From: Branchiostoma floridae
Taxonomy: Eukaryota > Chordata > Leptocardii > Amphioxiformes > Branchiostomatidae
Assembly (NCBI RefSeq): GCF_000003815.2
Contig: NC_049987.1
Span: 12,546,778-12,610,777, forward strand
Direction of reading: 5' to 3'
DNA: 64,000 bases
The translations under genes were made by a program, and so were the position numbers. Numbering within the stretch: the first letter of the stretch is position 1; each line of letters starts with the position of its first letter. Below, one piece after another: positions 48,276-60,033 of the stretch. The notes under the pieces are model-generated. The model searched no databases. It was not told where the DNA came from and saw nothing but the letters and a program-made list of their open reading frames with translations.

Positions 48276-51200
48276 ATGTATTCTACATGTTTGAGAATGA
48301 ACTTGATCGCTTCCATGCGACCATATCGCTCGGTACAAAAAAGTTTACAAGGTCAATTCCGAACTTGCTGTGCTGGTCACGGTTCCGACAAAATACCAAC
48401 AAACTCTTCTACTAAGTTGAAAGATGGTCCGTCATTGCAAGACTTTTTGAAATACTCGACAGAAGAACTAAGACCCGTAGAAATCGGTGAGGAAGATACT
48501 GTTCCGTACTTGAATGAAGACGATATGTGGGGAGGAAGGCGGAAGGTTTATTTTGAGACGTACGGCTGCCAAATGAACGTCAGTGACACAGAGATTGCCT
48601 GGTCAGTGTTGAAGGATAGTGGCTACCAGAGGACCGAATCTGTCAACGGTAAGTATCCCGAACTGAGCTACCGGTACAGGTCAACACCAGTTCAAAGTAT
48701 AAGTAATACTGCACTGATAGGAGATAAGATAACTAAGGAATTTGCGTTTTCCTTGCGTTTTGATTTGACGTCATAAAATTTATGCATCCAAGGAGGTTGA
48801 TGCATCATACAACACCCTTGATACAACCTAAATAATTATGAAACGAAGAGAGCTTTCAAACATCCTTTGAAGAATTGTTTGTAAATGTCATTCTGATTAA
48901 TTTATTGAGTAGAAAGTTATTATATCATACATTACATGCATGGACAGCAGGAAAGGATGATCTTGTAATAAGTAACAAAAGAGTAATTCTGTTTGTTTTA
49001 CAGATGCAGATGTCATCCTTGCTGTGACGTGTGCTATCAGGGAAAATGCAGAGCAGAAAATCTGGACACGTCTACAGGAGTTTCGCGCAATGAAGACAAG
49101 AAGAAACAAAAGCAGACCTCTTAAAGTCGGTGTCCTGGGTAAGGAAAATTGTGTTGACATCTTACGTGAGTTGAGTTTATTGAGTTGCCCTTTTAGCCCC
49201 TAGTAGGGCTAATATTTCAGGGCTAAGTTTCAAAATTAATTGCCAGTGGCTAATCTATTTTAGCCCAACATTTTGCAGGCTTTTGATACAAATCTATGTA
49301 GCTGATGGTGAAAGCCAATTCCATATGAAAGGTTCAGGGGCATCTGCCTTGAATGTATTTTTTGTGCGAAAAGAGGATGGCATATTTGCTAATTCATCAA
49401 AATCTGTGTGTTGAAATAAGAGAGTTCATACCCTTCTCTGCCCAGGTTGTATGGCTGAGAGACTGAAGAAGGATCTACTGGAGAGAGAGAAGTCAGTAGA
49501 TCTGATCGCCGGTCCAGATGCGTACAGGGACCTTCCCAGGCTGCTGTCAGTCACGGAGTCAGGACAACAAGCCGCCAACGTGGTGCTGTCATTGGACGAG
49601 ACATACGCTGATGTCATGCCTGTCAGGATGAACGCAGGGGCACCTACTGCCTTTGTGTGAGTATTGTATTGTGGGTCTCTATGTCTGCAGCCAATGTATA
49701 TGCAGGGCTCGAAATACTGGGTGCATGTGCACCCAGGTGCACCCAAAATTGGAACTGTGCACCCAATTATTTTCTGTGGGTGCACAGGGTGCACCCAAAT
49801 ATTTTCTTGGGTTTATGTGTGTAAAGATATCAAAGTATACTACCGGGGTAGTATACATCATATTCTTGACATCTAACTAAGTGTTAGAAACATAAAAAGA
49901 ATGTCTGTCATGGTACTTGTTTAAGAATTTGATAGCATGTAACTAAGTTTGGTTGTTAGGTTTTTCTGACATTCTACATAAATTTAAGTGGTGCACCCAA
50001 AACAATTTTGGTGCACCCAATTTTTTAAGCTGGGTGCACCAGTGCACCTAATCCCAAAAATGAATTTCGAGCCCTGTATATGTATATGTTGTACTTGCAG
50101 ACAAGATACTGTATCATAGTGTATGTATGGTACAGAATGTGACCTAAGAATATAGATGTTTCTGAAAGCTAAGCTGTAATAGTTTATATTCTCTGAAATT
50201 CGCTTTGTGCTATTCCTATGTACTCTGGTTTGAAATCTTTCGTCTCCCATTTTTGTTCCTTCAGCTCCATCATGCGAGGATGTGACAACATGTGCAGTTA
50301 CTGCATAGTACCTTTCACTCGTGGGAGGGAGAGAAGCCGACCAATCAAATCAATCCTAGAGGAGGTCAGGGCGCTGTCTGGACAGGTACTAATCAAGAGC
50401 TTCACAGAATTGTTGTGCAACCTTGGACATATTGTCTTGTACTTTTGTACTGATTAATGATTAACCATTTCATAATAACACTCAGAGAACAAAGTCTACT
50501 TGTGGTTCTGTTTCTCCAGGGTGTAAAGGAGGTAACATTACTGGGACAGAATGTCAACAGTTACAGGGACATGTCAGAACAGCAGCATCAGCTGGCAGAC
50601 AGCCCAACCAACCTCAGCGCTGGCTTTGGCACTATCTATAGGAAGAAGAAGGGTAGGGACCATGGAATGTGCACTCAGAAATGCACCACTGCTACTTTTC
50701 TTCTCCATTCAAGGGAAGGTCACAGACCAAATTTGTGGAATCAAGATGCTAATGGCTATCTTTACACAGATGGCTATCATATTTCTGTTGAGTTGTAAAG
50801 TTTCTAAATCAGCTGTTAAGACTGATGGTGGAACATGGCTGTGTTTCGACAATTAGAACGAAATTGAAATTAGAATGCAATTGAATGATTGAAACCTCCT
50901 TGGCTCATTGTTGTTGTGTCTGCCGCCTTTCTAGGAGGACTGCGTTTTTCTGCCCTGTTAGACAGAGTTGCCCAGGTAGACCCAGAGATGAGAATAAGGT
51001 TTGTTTCTCCACATCCAAAGGACTTTCCTGATGAGGTGAGTGGTTAAAACATTTCTTACTGCCTTTACCATGTATACAATGTCTCTTACACTACCAATAC
51101 CAATTACATTCATAGATCTACATTGTTAATGCATGCAAATGTAAATGCAATGTAAATGTTTGTATGACAGAAATACTGGCTTGTCAAATGGGATACCTGG

Positions 51201-53342
51201 TACATGTAACTGACTTTTGTATTTTGCTTCTAAATCCATGGAGAAAAGTGTTTTATTTTTCATTCTAATATCCTCCTCAGTTAATTATGATTATATGTTG
51301 TTAGGTGTTAAAGATTGGAATAAAAATCAGGATTTAAGTATATCAAGGCCTGTCGTGCTTACAATGCCTATTGTTAAGTAAATCATGTGCATGTACAGTC
51401 CTGACTGTCATGTATTTTATTGTCCCATGTCTCCAGGTGTTACAGCTGATTCGAGACAGACCAAACATCTGTAACCACCTGCACCTGCCAGCACAGAGTG
51501 GCTCGTCCCAAGTGCTGCAGAGCATGCGGAGGAACCACACCCGTGAGGCGTACCTGGAGCTGGTACAGCACGTCAAGAAGGTCATACCAGGTCAGCAGGG
51601 CCAGTGTTGTGGTCTTGACTACACATCAGAATTTTGCTTTTGGAAATACAGTTTTAGGTCCTTATTTTGGAAATAATAAAAGGAACCATTGTTTGTAATT
51701 ATCTATATATGTATGAGAAAATTAATCTCGAGGCAGATTTACTAGTGGCATGAGATAGCATCAAAGCTGGCTAAGGAGCACAGCTGGCCAAAGGGAGTTA
51801 TCAGCCACAGGTAGCACACTCCTAGGCCGGCTTCAGTCCTCTGGCAGCTTTTGTTACTATCTTATGCTACTGTAGGATCTGCTTGGAGATTATGAGAAAT
51901 GAGAAAATTCATACCAATTGATATGACAAGGTTGTTAGATTATTGATGTGGCATATGAAACATTTTATCATGTTCCTGTGTTGTACCTGTTGTTTAGATG
52001 TTTCCCTGTCCAGTGACTTCATAGTTGGGTTCTGTGGAGAGACTGAAGATGACCACAACCAGACCCTATCACTGGCCAGACTAGTCAGATATGACAATGC
52101 ATACCTGTTTGCTTATAGCATGAGAAAGGTAACACTTTTACTCTGCGATTTTCTGGTGGTTTATTGATTTTTCTACTTAACATTTGTTGATACAATGTTC
52201 TTGATAGACGAACAAATTTAGTTAAATGGCAATAGAAAATGTACCATGTATGAAAGTGATCCCCTGTCAACCTATTACATGTAATAGTAACATAAAGGCT
52301 GGAAATATAAGATATTTTATATTATCTCTTTCCATACTCATATGATTATACTATTATCTTTGCTAATTATAGGTGTTATTTTGTTTCTGTACAGAAAACT
52401 CATGCCTATCACAAACTCATGGATGATGTGCCAGCAGATGTGAAGCAGCGCCGCCTAGCGGAACTGATTAATGTGTGCAGGCAGGGCATGGCTGAGGCCA
52501 ATGCAGAGAAAATAGGACAAGTCCATCTAGTGCTGGTGGAAGGGGTGAGTGTCTATCCTTAACAGAAACATTGAAAAGTTCTAAATGTTTTTTGTATCAA
52601 ATGTGTCAGATGCTGCTCCTCCCTATCTCAGTGGAGAAATTTGAAGTAACTTGACCTTTGTTCAGATGACTGATAACCTGGTATCTTTCAGGTCCCAGTT
52701 TGTATCCACTTTTGGAAAGGTAGTGACTTTTGGAAAGCATGCACAGACTGGGAACGGATGGATACCAACCTCTTATGCAGGCTATTTTGTACCTCTTTAG
52801 GTTATTTTATCTCCGTATAAAGCAAGATTGACATTTTGTGTGCAGGTCAGCAAAAAATCAGCCAGTGACCTGGCTGGCAGAAATGATGGAAACACAAAGG
52901 TCATCATCCCAAATATGGACATCCCTGATGAGGTCGGAGGTCAGAAGAGCTCACCAATGAAAACAGGTGACTACGTTGCAGTCAAGGTGGGTTTGGATTG
53001 TGTCTCTTTCACCAATCTTGTAAAGGTAATTACAACTGTAACAATTCTCCTAACACTGATCAAAAGGTCAGTCAGTTAACCAGTTTACCATTATGTAATC
53101 TTTCTCTCAGTTTTAACTAAACTGTTTGAATCTTTTTTAGAACATCTGCAGAAAGCGAGATGATTTTTAGTAACTGTTTTCTGTGTTGTATATTAAGATA
53201 GATGCAGTTGTTCCTTTTTTTTCAGATAACATCCTACACCTCCCAGGTGCTGAAGGGCATTCCATTGGCTCACACTAGCCTGCAGGGGTTTCGCTATATG
53301 GAATTGCAGGGACAAAGAGCAGTCAACAGTGCTCAAACATAA
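48276..53342 (+). CDS. CDK5RAP1: CDK5RAP1, mitochondrial tRNA methylthiotransferase (ms2i6A37)
   Basis: Eleven exons join in phase: 48276-48648, 49004-49138, 49446-49656, 50265-50385, 50520-50652, 50935-51035, 51437-51590, 51998-52128, 52395-52544, 52846-52986 and 53226-53342, giving 588 aa (human about 601). The enzyme is a radical-SAM methylthiotransferase converting i6A37 to ms2i6A37 in mitochondrial tRNAs. The N-terminal UPF0004 domain has its three cluster cysteines at 98 (FETYGCQMN), 134 (AVTCAIREN) and 171 (GCMAER). The radical-SAM motif C246-x3-C250-x2-C253 lies in [20 protein letters not shown]. The C-terminus is a TRAM domain. Residues 1-45 are basic and Ser/Thr-rich, consistent with a mitochondrial presequence. 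All key residues are present. Start codons at 48276 and 48300 are both possible. Part of its 3' end is copied at 59708-59836. Confidence 0.92.
49703..50076. mobile_element. MITE with cagggctcgaaat ends in CDK5RAP1 intron 3
   Basis: Inverted termini are cagggctcgaaat and atttcgagccctg. Inside, multiple ggtgcaccca motifs occur in both orientations near the ends, a pattern of subterminal repeats. The sequence tgtatatg lies at the left flank and again overlapping the right end. The CA...TG ends fit a hAT-like MITE, but the class is inferred. 374 bp, no coding frame. Confidence 0.6.
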
Positions 53343-53425
53343 TTGTTAAGAAGGACATATTGCAGCAATTGCATATGCAGAAATTCGACATAAAACTTAG
53401 TAAAAGTATGAGAGGAAAGATGGAA

Positions 53426-53431
53426 AATAAA
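53426..53431 (+). terminator. CDK5RAP1: Polyadenylation signal candidate, CDK5RAP1
   Basis: AATAAA lies 84 bp past the CDK5RAP1 stop codon. The complementary tttatt (53445-53450), usable by the convergent RING-GRD gene, lies 14 bp further on, so the two 3' ends nearly meet. Confidence 0.5.
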
Positions 53432-53917
53432 GTATGAATTATTATTTATTGACATCAGTTATTGAGAGGCTGCTTTAATGGTGATGGACAAGGAAGGATT
53501 TTTGGAGGTATCTTTTAGACCAGACATTACACCACTTTCTCTGTAGTAAAATGGCAATACAAGCAACTTCCATCCTTGCGTATAGATGCTTAGTTGTAAA
53601 ATTCTAATGGTCAACAAAATGAGGTTCATCCAGATTTGAAAATAAGGACTGTTCCCATCTGTTTTGGGCTGACTAAAGGAGAAACAATATCCCCAACATT
53701 TCACTCATGGTACCTTGGATTGCTGTACTAGGCATATACATTTTCATACTTGAGTAGATAAGACTTGGAAATTCTACAACTTGATATAAAAGTTCTTACT
53801 ATTGTCTGAACTTCAAACAAAGCTTTTGAATACTTCTGCTCTTTCGTTCCTCATTTATACAATACAATGTTGATTTACACACATCTAAAAATGACTACAA
53901 GTGTTCCTTTACAATGT

Positions 53918-56864
53918 CTACATCTTTCTGGTGATGACCACATATCCAGGTCCGTCATTTGCCCCATTCTGACAGCTTGGGTCAGTACCACAGTTGAACG
54001 AACCACCACCTCCTCCACCATTGGGATTAAGGAGAAAATTTGCTCCCCTACCGCCACCTGAGTACCCCCCTCCCCCACCTCCTCCTCCACCGGCCCCATA
54101 ACCCCCTCCCCCTCCACCAAACCCACCATCAGCATTATTATTACATTCCCCACACCCTCCAACTCCTCCATTCACAAACCCCTTCCCACCTTCCCCACCA
54201 TTCTCACAACCGTCGCCTCCATATCGTTTAGAACTCCCTCCATCTGTCAGCAGCCCTCCCCCTCCACCGCCCATGTTGTTACTCTTCCCTTCTGTTGCCC
54301 CCTGTCCGTTAGTTCCTCCACTGCAGCCAGTTGTTCCATAGCTCTTGTTACCAGTAGTGGACGCAGTCCCATTGCAGAGGGGATTATGGGTCTGTAACCA
54401 ATACCCCCCACCAAAACAAACCAACCTCCCCCACCCCCAGCAATAATGAGTGGCTTGTTGTCTCCCCTGGTGACAAATGTACCACCCCCTCCTCCTACAC
54501 TCCAGTTAGCCTTGTTCTCAGCACCTTCTTGTCCCACCAGGATCTTTAGAGTTTCACCTGCAGAGTAAAAAAGCGACATCAGATTTTGTATCTATTGCTT
54601 ATCATAATCACCTATCCCTCTTGTAAGCAGAAAGACACAAATTTACCACACTATTATTTCTTCTATTTAACACTAACGTTACATGTATCAGTAGAACGAA
54701 AGCTGATTATCGTAATCAATCCTAATTTTTCGTCATGGATTTGTGATACTCTCTGCCACTGTTGACTAGTTACCTAGGTGATGAAATAAGATATGGCGTT
54801 TACTGTTTCATACTTTCACTTGAATAGACTAAAAGGAACAAGAATAGATTAAAAGGAACAAATATCAGACCTTGTTTAAGCGTAAATGTTCCATTTAGCA
54901 TGGCACCCCGTCCTCGGGCGGACTTTGGGTTGTACATACCCCATCCTGCCGCAGCACCTGTCAATCAAACGTCAGGCACGTTCAGTACAGAGATCAGCTA
55001 CTAGATAAAACTAATTCCATGTGTGAATTTTTCATTGTAGATTTAAATTTTTTTTTATTATCTCTCGAGCTTGATGAAGCAGACATTTTTCAATTCAGTA
55101 TTACTTCACATTTGTCGACCACTAAACGGTCTATACCTGCCACCTCTATGCTGAATGCCCCCGTCTCCGGTACAGTGAAGTGCTGTATCCCGTCATGTAG
55201 CGTCACCAGGTGTTCATGGTCCTGTCCCCTGTAGTGGTTCCCCATGGTAGTGGGGCCCAGACGGCCGGTGGTGCCCAGGGTGGTGAACTTGGCAGTGCAG
55301 AATGTGGAATCTGCAGTTACAATGGTTATGGAATAGTGTTCATCAGATATTCAATAAATATCAAGCATGGTTTAGGCTAACCAACATTTGAAATGTTCAG
55401 AACCTCAAAGCATACTTTTTCCAGGCTCCCTTCACCATCGTCTTACAATCCCAATCTGCCTTCTAACTTTCACTCCTGAAGGCGAGATTCAGCACATACG
55501 ACTACTAAATGCAAGTTTAATAACGCTTGAAAAGGGGGGAATTAAGAGGAAATAAAATCATTTCATGTGTGGATGACACCCATTGAAGTGACTTGGTGGC
55601 CTTACGTGGAGAGGTTTTATGTTGAAATGTGTGTCAGTCAATGCGCTGTCTCAAGTTATTTTCTTACAGCTGAGTAATGACGAGATTTCTACAACAAATG
55701 CAATGATCACTTCATAAGGGGATCAACAATAATACTGAATAACCTACCAACAATGTCCCCAAAGATGATTTCCCTTTCTTTCGAATTCCTTTCCGTCTTC
55801 ACATCAAACCTGACGTAACTGATGTCGTCAGAAATGTCCGGGGTTGGACCTTTCAGCAGAGACTCGAGCCGGGCCGTGACGTCAGAGTACACGTTCATGA
55901 CGTCAAAGTCACTGCCATGCTCCACGACTTTCTGTGAGAAGTCCACTGTGCTGGACAGACAGCCTAAGGTGCTCTCAACACTGTCTGCTGTAGCAGAGAG
56001 CTGTTTGGAACGGGCTGCTCTGACGGCCGCTAACTTTTCTTTCAGTTCAGTCTGCTTGCGTCTGACCAGGCCACTTTAATACTTGATCTCTTCCTCCGCA
56101 GCTGCATCGATGTCGTCTGCAGCTTTCTTGCTTCTGGTGTTCAGCTCTGTTTGCTTCTCAGTTACGACACCTGCGATATCTCGGTATTCCTGAAATTTCG
56201 GCATGGCGGTCTCGAGTTTGTCTTTGATCTTTGCCCTGACGCCACTCACGACGTCTGTCAGCAAACCGTACTTGTGGTCCTTGTGCTGCAGTACTGTGCA
56301 ATCTCGGCAGACGGGGTGCTGGCACGTCTCACAGAAGAACTTCAGCCTCTCATCTTCGTGTTTTGTGCAAATCGGCAGTGATGTTGGCTTGACTGATGAC
56401 GTCTTGGTGATCAGATGTTCTTCAAGTTCAGCCACGCCGATGGCTTCATGATCGCGTGTACGTTTGGCACGGCGGTGGGCACGAACGCATTCGTCACACA
56501 AAAACTCTTCACACAAAACACAACCACAGCTAGCCACGTCTTCTTCACAGACATCGCAAGGAACTTTGTCATCCTCTACATTAGCCACACTCTTGTGTGT
56601 TTCAACGGTGTCCCTCAAGCTCAGGACGAAAAAGTTGTTTTTGAGCCCGGCGATACCACCATCTGGAAGTACAGTTTCGGTCCGACATGTTGGACACTGA
56701 AACTTGTCCTTCATCAGTTCACCTTGTTTCCCTACAAACTTCTCCAGACAGCCCTTACAGAAGGTGTGAAGACACGGCAGGACCTTGGGATCCTTAAAGG
56801 GCTCCAGGCAGACCGTACACTCCAGAAAGTCGCCCGAAATCTGGCTGAGTATGGCTTCCGCCAT
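53918..56864 (-). pseudogene. RING/B-box plus ALK-type glycine-rich domain gene, copy 1 (in-frame stop and frameshift)
   Basis: Minus-strand exons are 56864-55748, 55310-55137, 54957-54871 and 54557-53918. Residues 16-60 form a C3HC4 RING (C16, C19, C31, H33, C36, C39, C57, C60). Two B-box-like zinc motifs follow (about 101-142 and 160-205), then a coiled coil. Codon 264 is TAA (56073-56075), after which the same frame continues through the rest of the coiled coil. Exons 2-4 encode a domain like the ALK/LTK extracellular glycine-rich domain: FTTLGTTGRLGPT, GAAAGWGMYNPKSARGRGAM, ETLKILVGQEG, PLIIAGGGGG and long G-runs, ending GPGYVVITRKM. Exon 4 is 640 nt, which breaks the frame after PLIIAGGGGG; the rest lies in another frame. 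Either a pseudogene, or a gene expressing only the 263-aa RING/B-box part. Convergent with CDK5RAP1. Confidence 0.7.
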
Positions 56865-57005
56865 TAGCACTTACACCTGCACGCCTCAGGTGAGGATGTG
56901 CGGATACAGGTACCGGTGGACTTTGAACTTTTGTTCAAGACAGGGTCATAGTGCATGCTTACAAATGCATAACGTTTCAGCTGAGGGCCGATTGGGGCTA
57001 TAAAC
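56865..57005 (-). promoter_or_regulatory. Upstream region of RING-GRD copy 1, conserved in copy 2
   Basis: About 130 bp before the ATG are nearly identical to 62870-63000, including the plus-strand string 'gctgagggccgattggggct'. On the minus strand this contains a CCAAT box (ccccaatcgg). The match shows that the 5' flank was part of the duplicated block. Confidence 0.5.
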
Positions 57006-58655
57006 CAAACGGTATATTTTGGCCCCCTGTACCCTGGTATTATTATTATAAATTTTTGGCATAAACTATTTTGAAATGATTAATTTCAGCACTTTTCTGA
57101 GGGAAAATTGGTTTTCTTTCGGCCTTCTGCCGTGACGTCACCCCACAGAGCTCCACACCTGCAAGAGCCTCGGCTGAAGCAAGAGTTAATTGAATTTGAT
57201 AAGCCAGCCAATCAGCGAAGAGGAAGGCGAAGGCTAATTAATATTCATAAGCGGGGCCTTCCAATCCCGTATATATATAGAAACACATGCATGTCGTGAC
57301 CACACAGCGGACGGATCACCCTACGCCCGGTTATATATATATATATATATAAAAATAGTAGTTTGCGAGGATTTGGAGTTCACGACAGGGTTATTTGGAC
57401 GGTAGCAGAAGGTACGCGTTCCTTGAACGCTAGGGTACAAGTCTTTGTCGATGAATTTTGCAACATTCTGCGTGGCAATATCAATCATTTTCGGTAGATT
57501 TGACCTTGGCAGGGTCAGTTGAGACAATCGAGGAAATGTTACTTGGCGGAAATCACGGGAAAATTGGCCAGTTTGCGTTTAGTTTTGATACGTAAGTTTG
57601 ACAGTGGCGAGAATGATTATTTTCTCATCAATATTTCTCGTCAGAATGTTTTGAACTGTAAATCTAAACAATTGGCTTACCTGTGCAATGTTTATATGAA
57701 GAAAGATCAGTGGGTACTGAAATTATGTGTAACTTATTGCTCTTAAGTCAATAGATCAGCATTTTCTCCACTAGTGGCCACCTGTCTATAGTTGGCACAT
57801 TTCTCTCACTGGACTGAATTATTACAATAAGGCAATATTAGGTCAGGTTTCAGGAAAAAAATATCGACAGGGCGGTAAAATTCTTTTAAAAGTTTGAGAC
57901 GTCGCCATTTCGGTAATGGCTCATGCAAAACAAGAAGAAGATTTAAGTTTTCAGCTTGAAGAAAACAAACACTCCTACTACACAGTACCTACACCTGCTT
58001 GATAATTAGTAAATTAAAACTCATGACCAACTTTAATAAAAAAAAAATCACTGCAATGATAAATGTACCCACATCACAATGAGCTTAAAACGGTACTTGG
58101 ACCCAGTTATCGTACTGAAAATTGTTGAATTAATGGCTTCATGTCATTTCATGATGAAATTTTTCTGAACGGAAGGTGTGGTGATTTCTCTCACTTTCGA
58201 AAAAAAAAGGAGCTGGCGATTCCAAAGTTTGTTTGTTTGTTAATGCAAACCAATTGGTAGTTATGCCTAGGAGCTCCTGTGGAAGAGTACATTCTTCCAT
58301 ATGGGCATATCGGGTAAGCTCCATTTTGAACTGAAATCAATTCACAATATTTGTTCATTTTTTGGGAGAAGTTACTGTTAACGGTGCACACCCCATTTCT
58401 TCCGCGACCGGGGATAGTCCCAAATTATTTTGGAGTGAGGGGATTTAGCATCCGTTTAGTGCCCAGTTACTTAGTGTAAAATTAGCGTAGCGGATCCAAA
58501 TCGCTGCTAGTATAAAATTCGACCCCTATAATGTTGTTTTCGGTAAGTTTTTGTCGACGAATCTTGGCTTCCGGGTATCGCTCCGCGGACGCAAACGTCA
58601 TCGCTACGGGCTTTCGAAATGCATTAGGATATTCATTATTGTGAGATTTTAGGTA

Positions 58656-58833
58656 CAGTCAAACCTGTATTAGGGGCCACCTCTACAGAGGGGTCACCTG
58701 TCCATAGTGGCCACTTTTTGTCGGTCCCTTGGGTATTTTATCTACAAGTTACCACCTCTATACAGAGGCCACCTGTCTATAGTGGCCAAATTTGTCCGGT
58801 CCCTTGAGTGGCCGCTATAGACAGGTTTGACTG
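58656..58833. mobile_element. Short MITE with cagtcaaacctgt ends
   Basis: The ends cagtcaaacctgt and acaggtttgactg are perfect inverted repeats flanked by TA on both sides. The 178-bp interior contains repeated 'ggccacct' and 'tatagtggcca' phrases in direct and partial inverted order. TA flanks suggest a Tc1/mariner-type MITE. A fragment with 'tagtggccacctgtctatag' lies near 57772. Confidence 0.7.
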
Positions 58834-59008
58834 TACTAGAATTTTCTTGTAAATCAGATATGGTACATTTTTACTTGCATGCTGTATACTGTATAGGTGT
58901 AGTTCCCGGGGACAATTTTGTTTGGAAATACCGGTACGGCGTCGTTGAAAATAGTCTCTTCAGTTAACTAAACGTTTCAATGGGGGCGAGAAACTGGGGT
59001 GTGCCCCT

Positions 59009-59056
59009 AAAAATTACACGGGCGCTCTTCCTAGGAAGAGCGCCCGTGTAATTTTT
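59009..59056. repeat. Perfect 48-bp palindrome without spacer
   Basis: The 24 bases aaaaattacacgggcgctct + tcct are followed immediately by their exact reverse complement, centred on cctagg at 59032/59033. The symmetry ends exactly at both edges (t at 59008, c at 59057). It could extrude as a cruciform. It lies 27 bp from a solo foldback terminal repeat. Confidence 0.9.
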
Positions 59057-59707
59057 CCGACTACTACTATATCTGCGCGATTCAACCTCTGCTTGGAGAG
59101 TACCTAAATGTTCCATTTTCGAGCAGGGGTTATTTGGGACAGTTAAATGTTGCATGGGAAAAGGTATGGCTGAAATATGCTGTATTTGCTCCTAAGCAAA
59201 TGTCGGCCTTTCTAGTTTCATTTCAGATTGGGATACAGGTGACTGAAACACATCTATGTATACTCATAGATATATGTTAGGGACATAAATTCGACTTTGT
59301 TTGCGGTGAACTGTGTGGAAACAATCACGATACATGGAGACATTGCGCAATCGCGAGAAAAACACCATATTTTCCATTGAAATGTTATGTTAGAAATAGC
59401 ATGTTTAACTCGCTTGTGCATTATACATCCCCGTACAAAAGCACGCGCTCTTAATGAACTTGAACATCTAGTAGGTCCCATACTTGAAGGCGGCCCACTG
59501 CTTTTTTACCTGGATCCTAGCGACAAGCTCCTTGTGAGGTCAGACGTGTTCCCGACCTATGAAGGCCTATGTTGTTGCCGAGGTGGGTTCAGATTGTTAC
59601 TTTGTCAGTTATCTCGTAAAAGGTAGCTGCAACAGTTACAGTTCTTCTATTGTATTTTCTATGCTGTAACTAAGGTTAATGAAGCTATTCCTTCTTCTTT
59701 TTTCCAA

Positions 59708-59836
59708 ATAACATCGTCCACCTCCCAGGTGCTGAAGGGCATTCCGTTGGCTCACACCAACCTGCAGGGGTTTCGCTATATGACAATGCAGGGGCAAAGA
59801 GCAGTTAACAGTGACTTGACATTGCTGTTAATTTAG
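59708..59836 (+). pseudogene. Copy of the last CDK5RAP1 exon, acceptor destroyed
   Basis: The segment reads [12 protein letters not shown], then LQGFRYM and QGQRAVNS, matching the final exon of CDK5RAP1 at 53226-53342 with few changes. The acceptor ...tttcag of the parent is ...ttccaa here, so it can no longer be spliced in. After the QRAVNS motif the frame continues to a different stop (TAG, 59834-59836). Weak similarity to the parent intron and the end of exon 10 (gtgggtt at 59583) extends upstream to about 59535. It marks one edge of the tandem duplication. Confidence 0.85.
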
Positions 59837-60033
59837 ATGCGCATATTGTAATACTTGTACAAATACAAGCTGGAAAATGATTTATGACTACCATGTTCTA
59901 CAACTTACTGTAAATGTCATGACTACTGTAACAGGCTAAGCTCAGTCTGTGCTCGATGGGCAGCGTTTATCTTTGCAATATGATATAATGTAGATTTACA
60001 CTGTTTAAAAGATGGTGACTACAAAGTATCTCC

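Larger units (their letters stand above)
57006..59534. other. Spacer between the two RING-GRD copies
   Basis: No supported exon. It contains a TA microsatellite (about 57331-57351), a short terminal-inverted-repeat element (58656-58833), a perfect 48-bp palindrome (59009-59056) and a solo foldback-type terminal repeat (59084-59102). Short frames on both strands have no homology visible by eye. Confidence 0.5.

Noticed and set aside
53918-54231. Plus-strand Pro/His/Leu-rich frames opposite the glycine-rich exons
   Set aside because: They are antisense shadows of Gly-rich codons.
54380-54425. Mini-intron explaining the frame change in copy 1 exon 4
   Set aside because: The only gt...ag candidate is 34 nt, too short, and joining it creates a stop codon.
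56060-56080. Mini-intron that would remove the in-frame TAA in RING-GRD copy 1
   Set aside because: The only GT-AG pairs are far shorter than a functional intron or break the frame, and the flanking residues align as continuous coiled coil.
56415-56867. 150-codon plus-strand frame over the RING exon (also 62423-62872)
   Set aside because: Antisense to the RING/B-box exon; no domain of its own, and the conservation is explained by the minus-strand gene.
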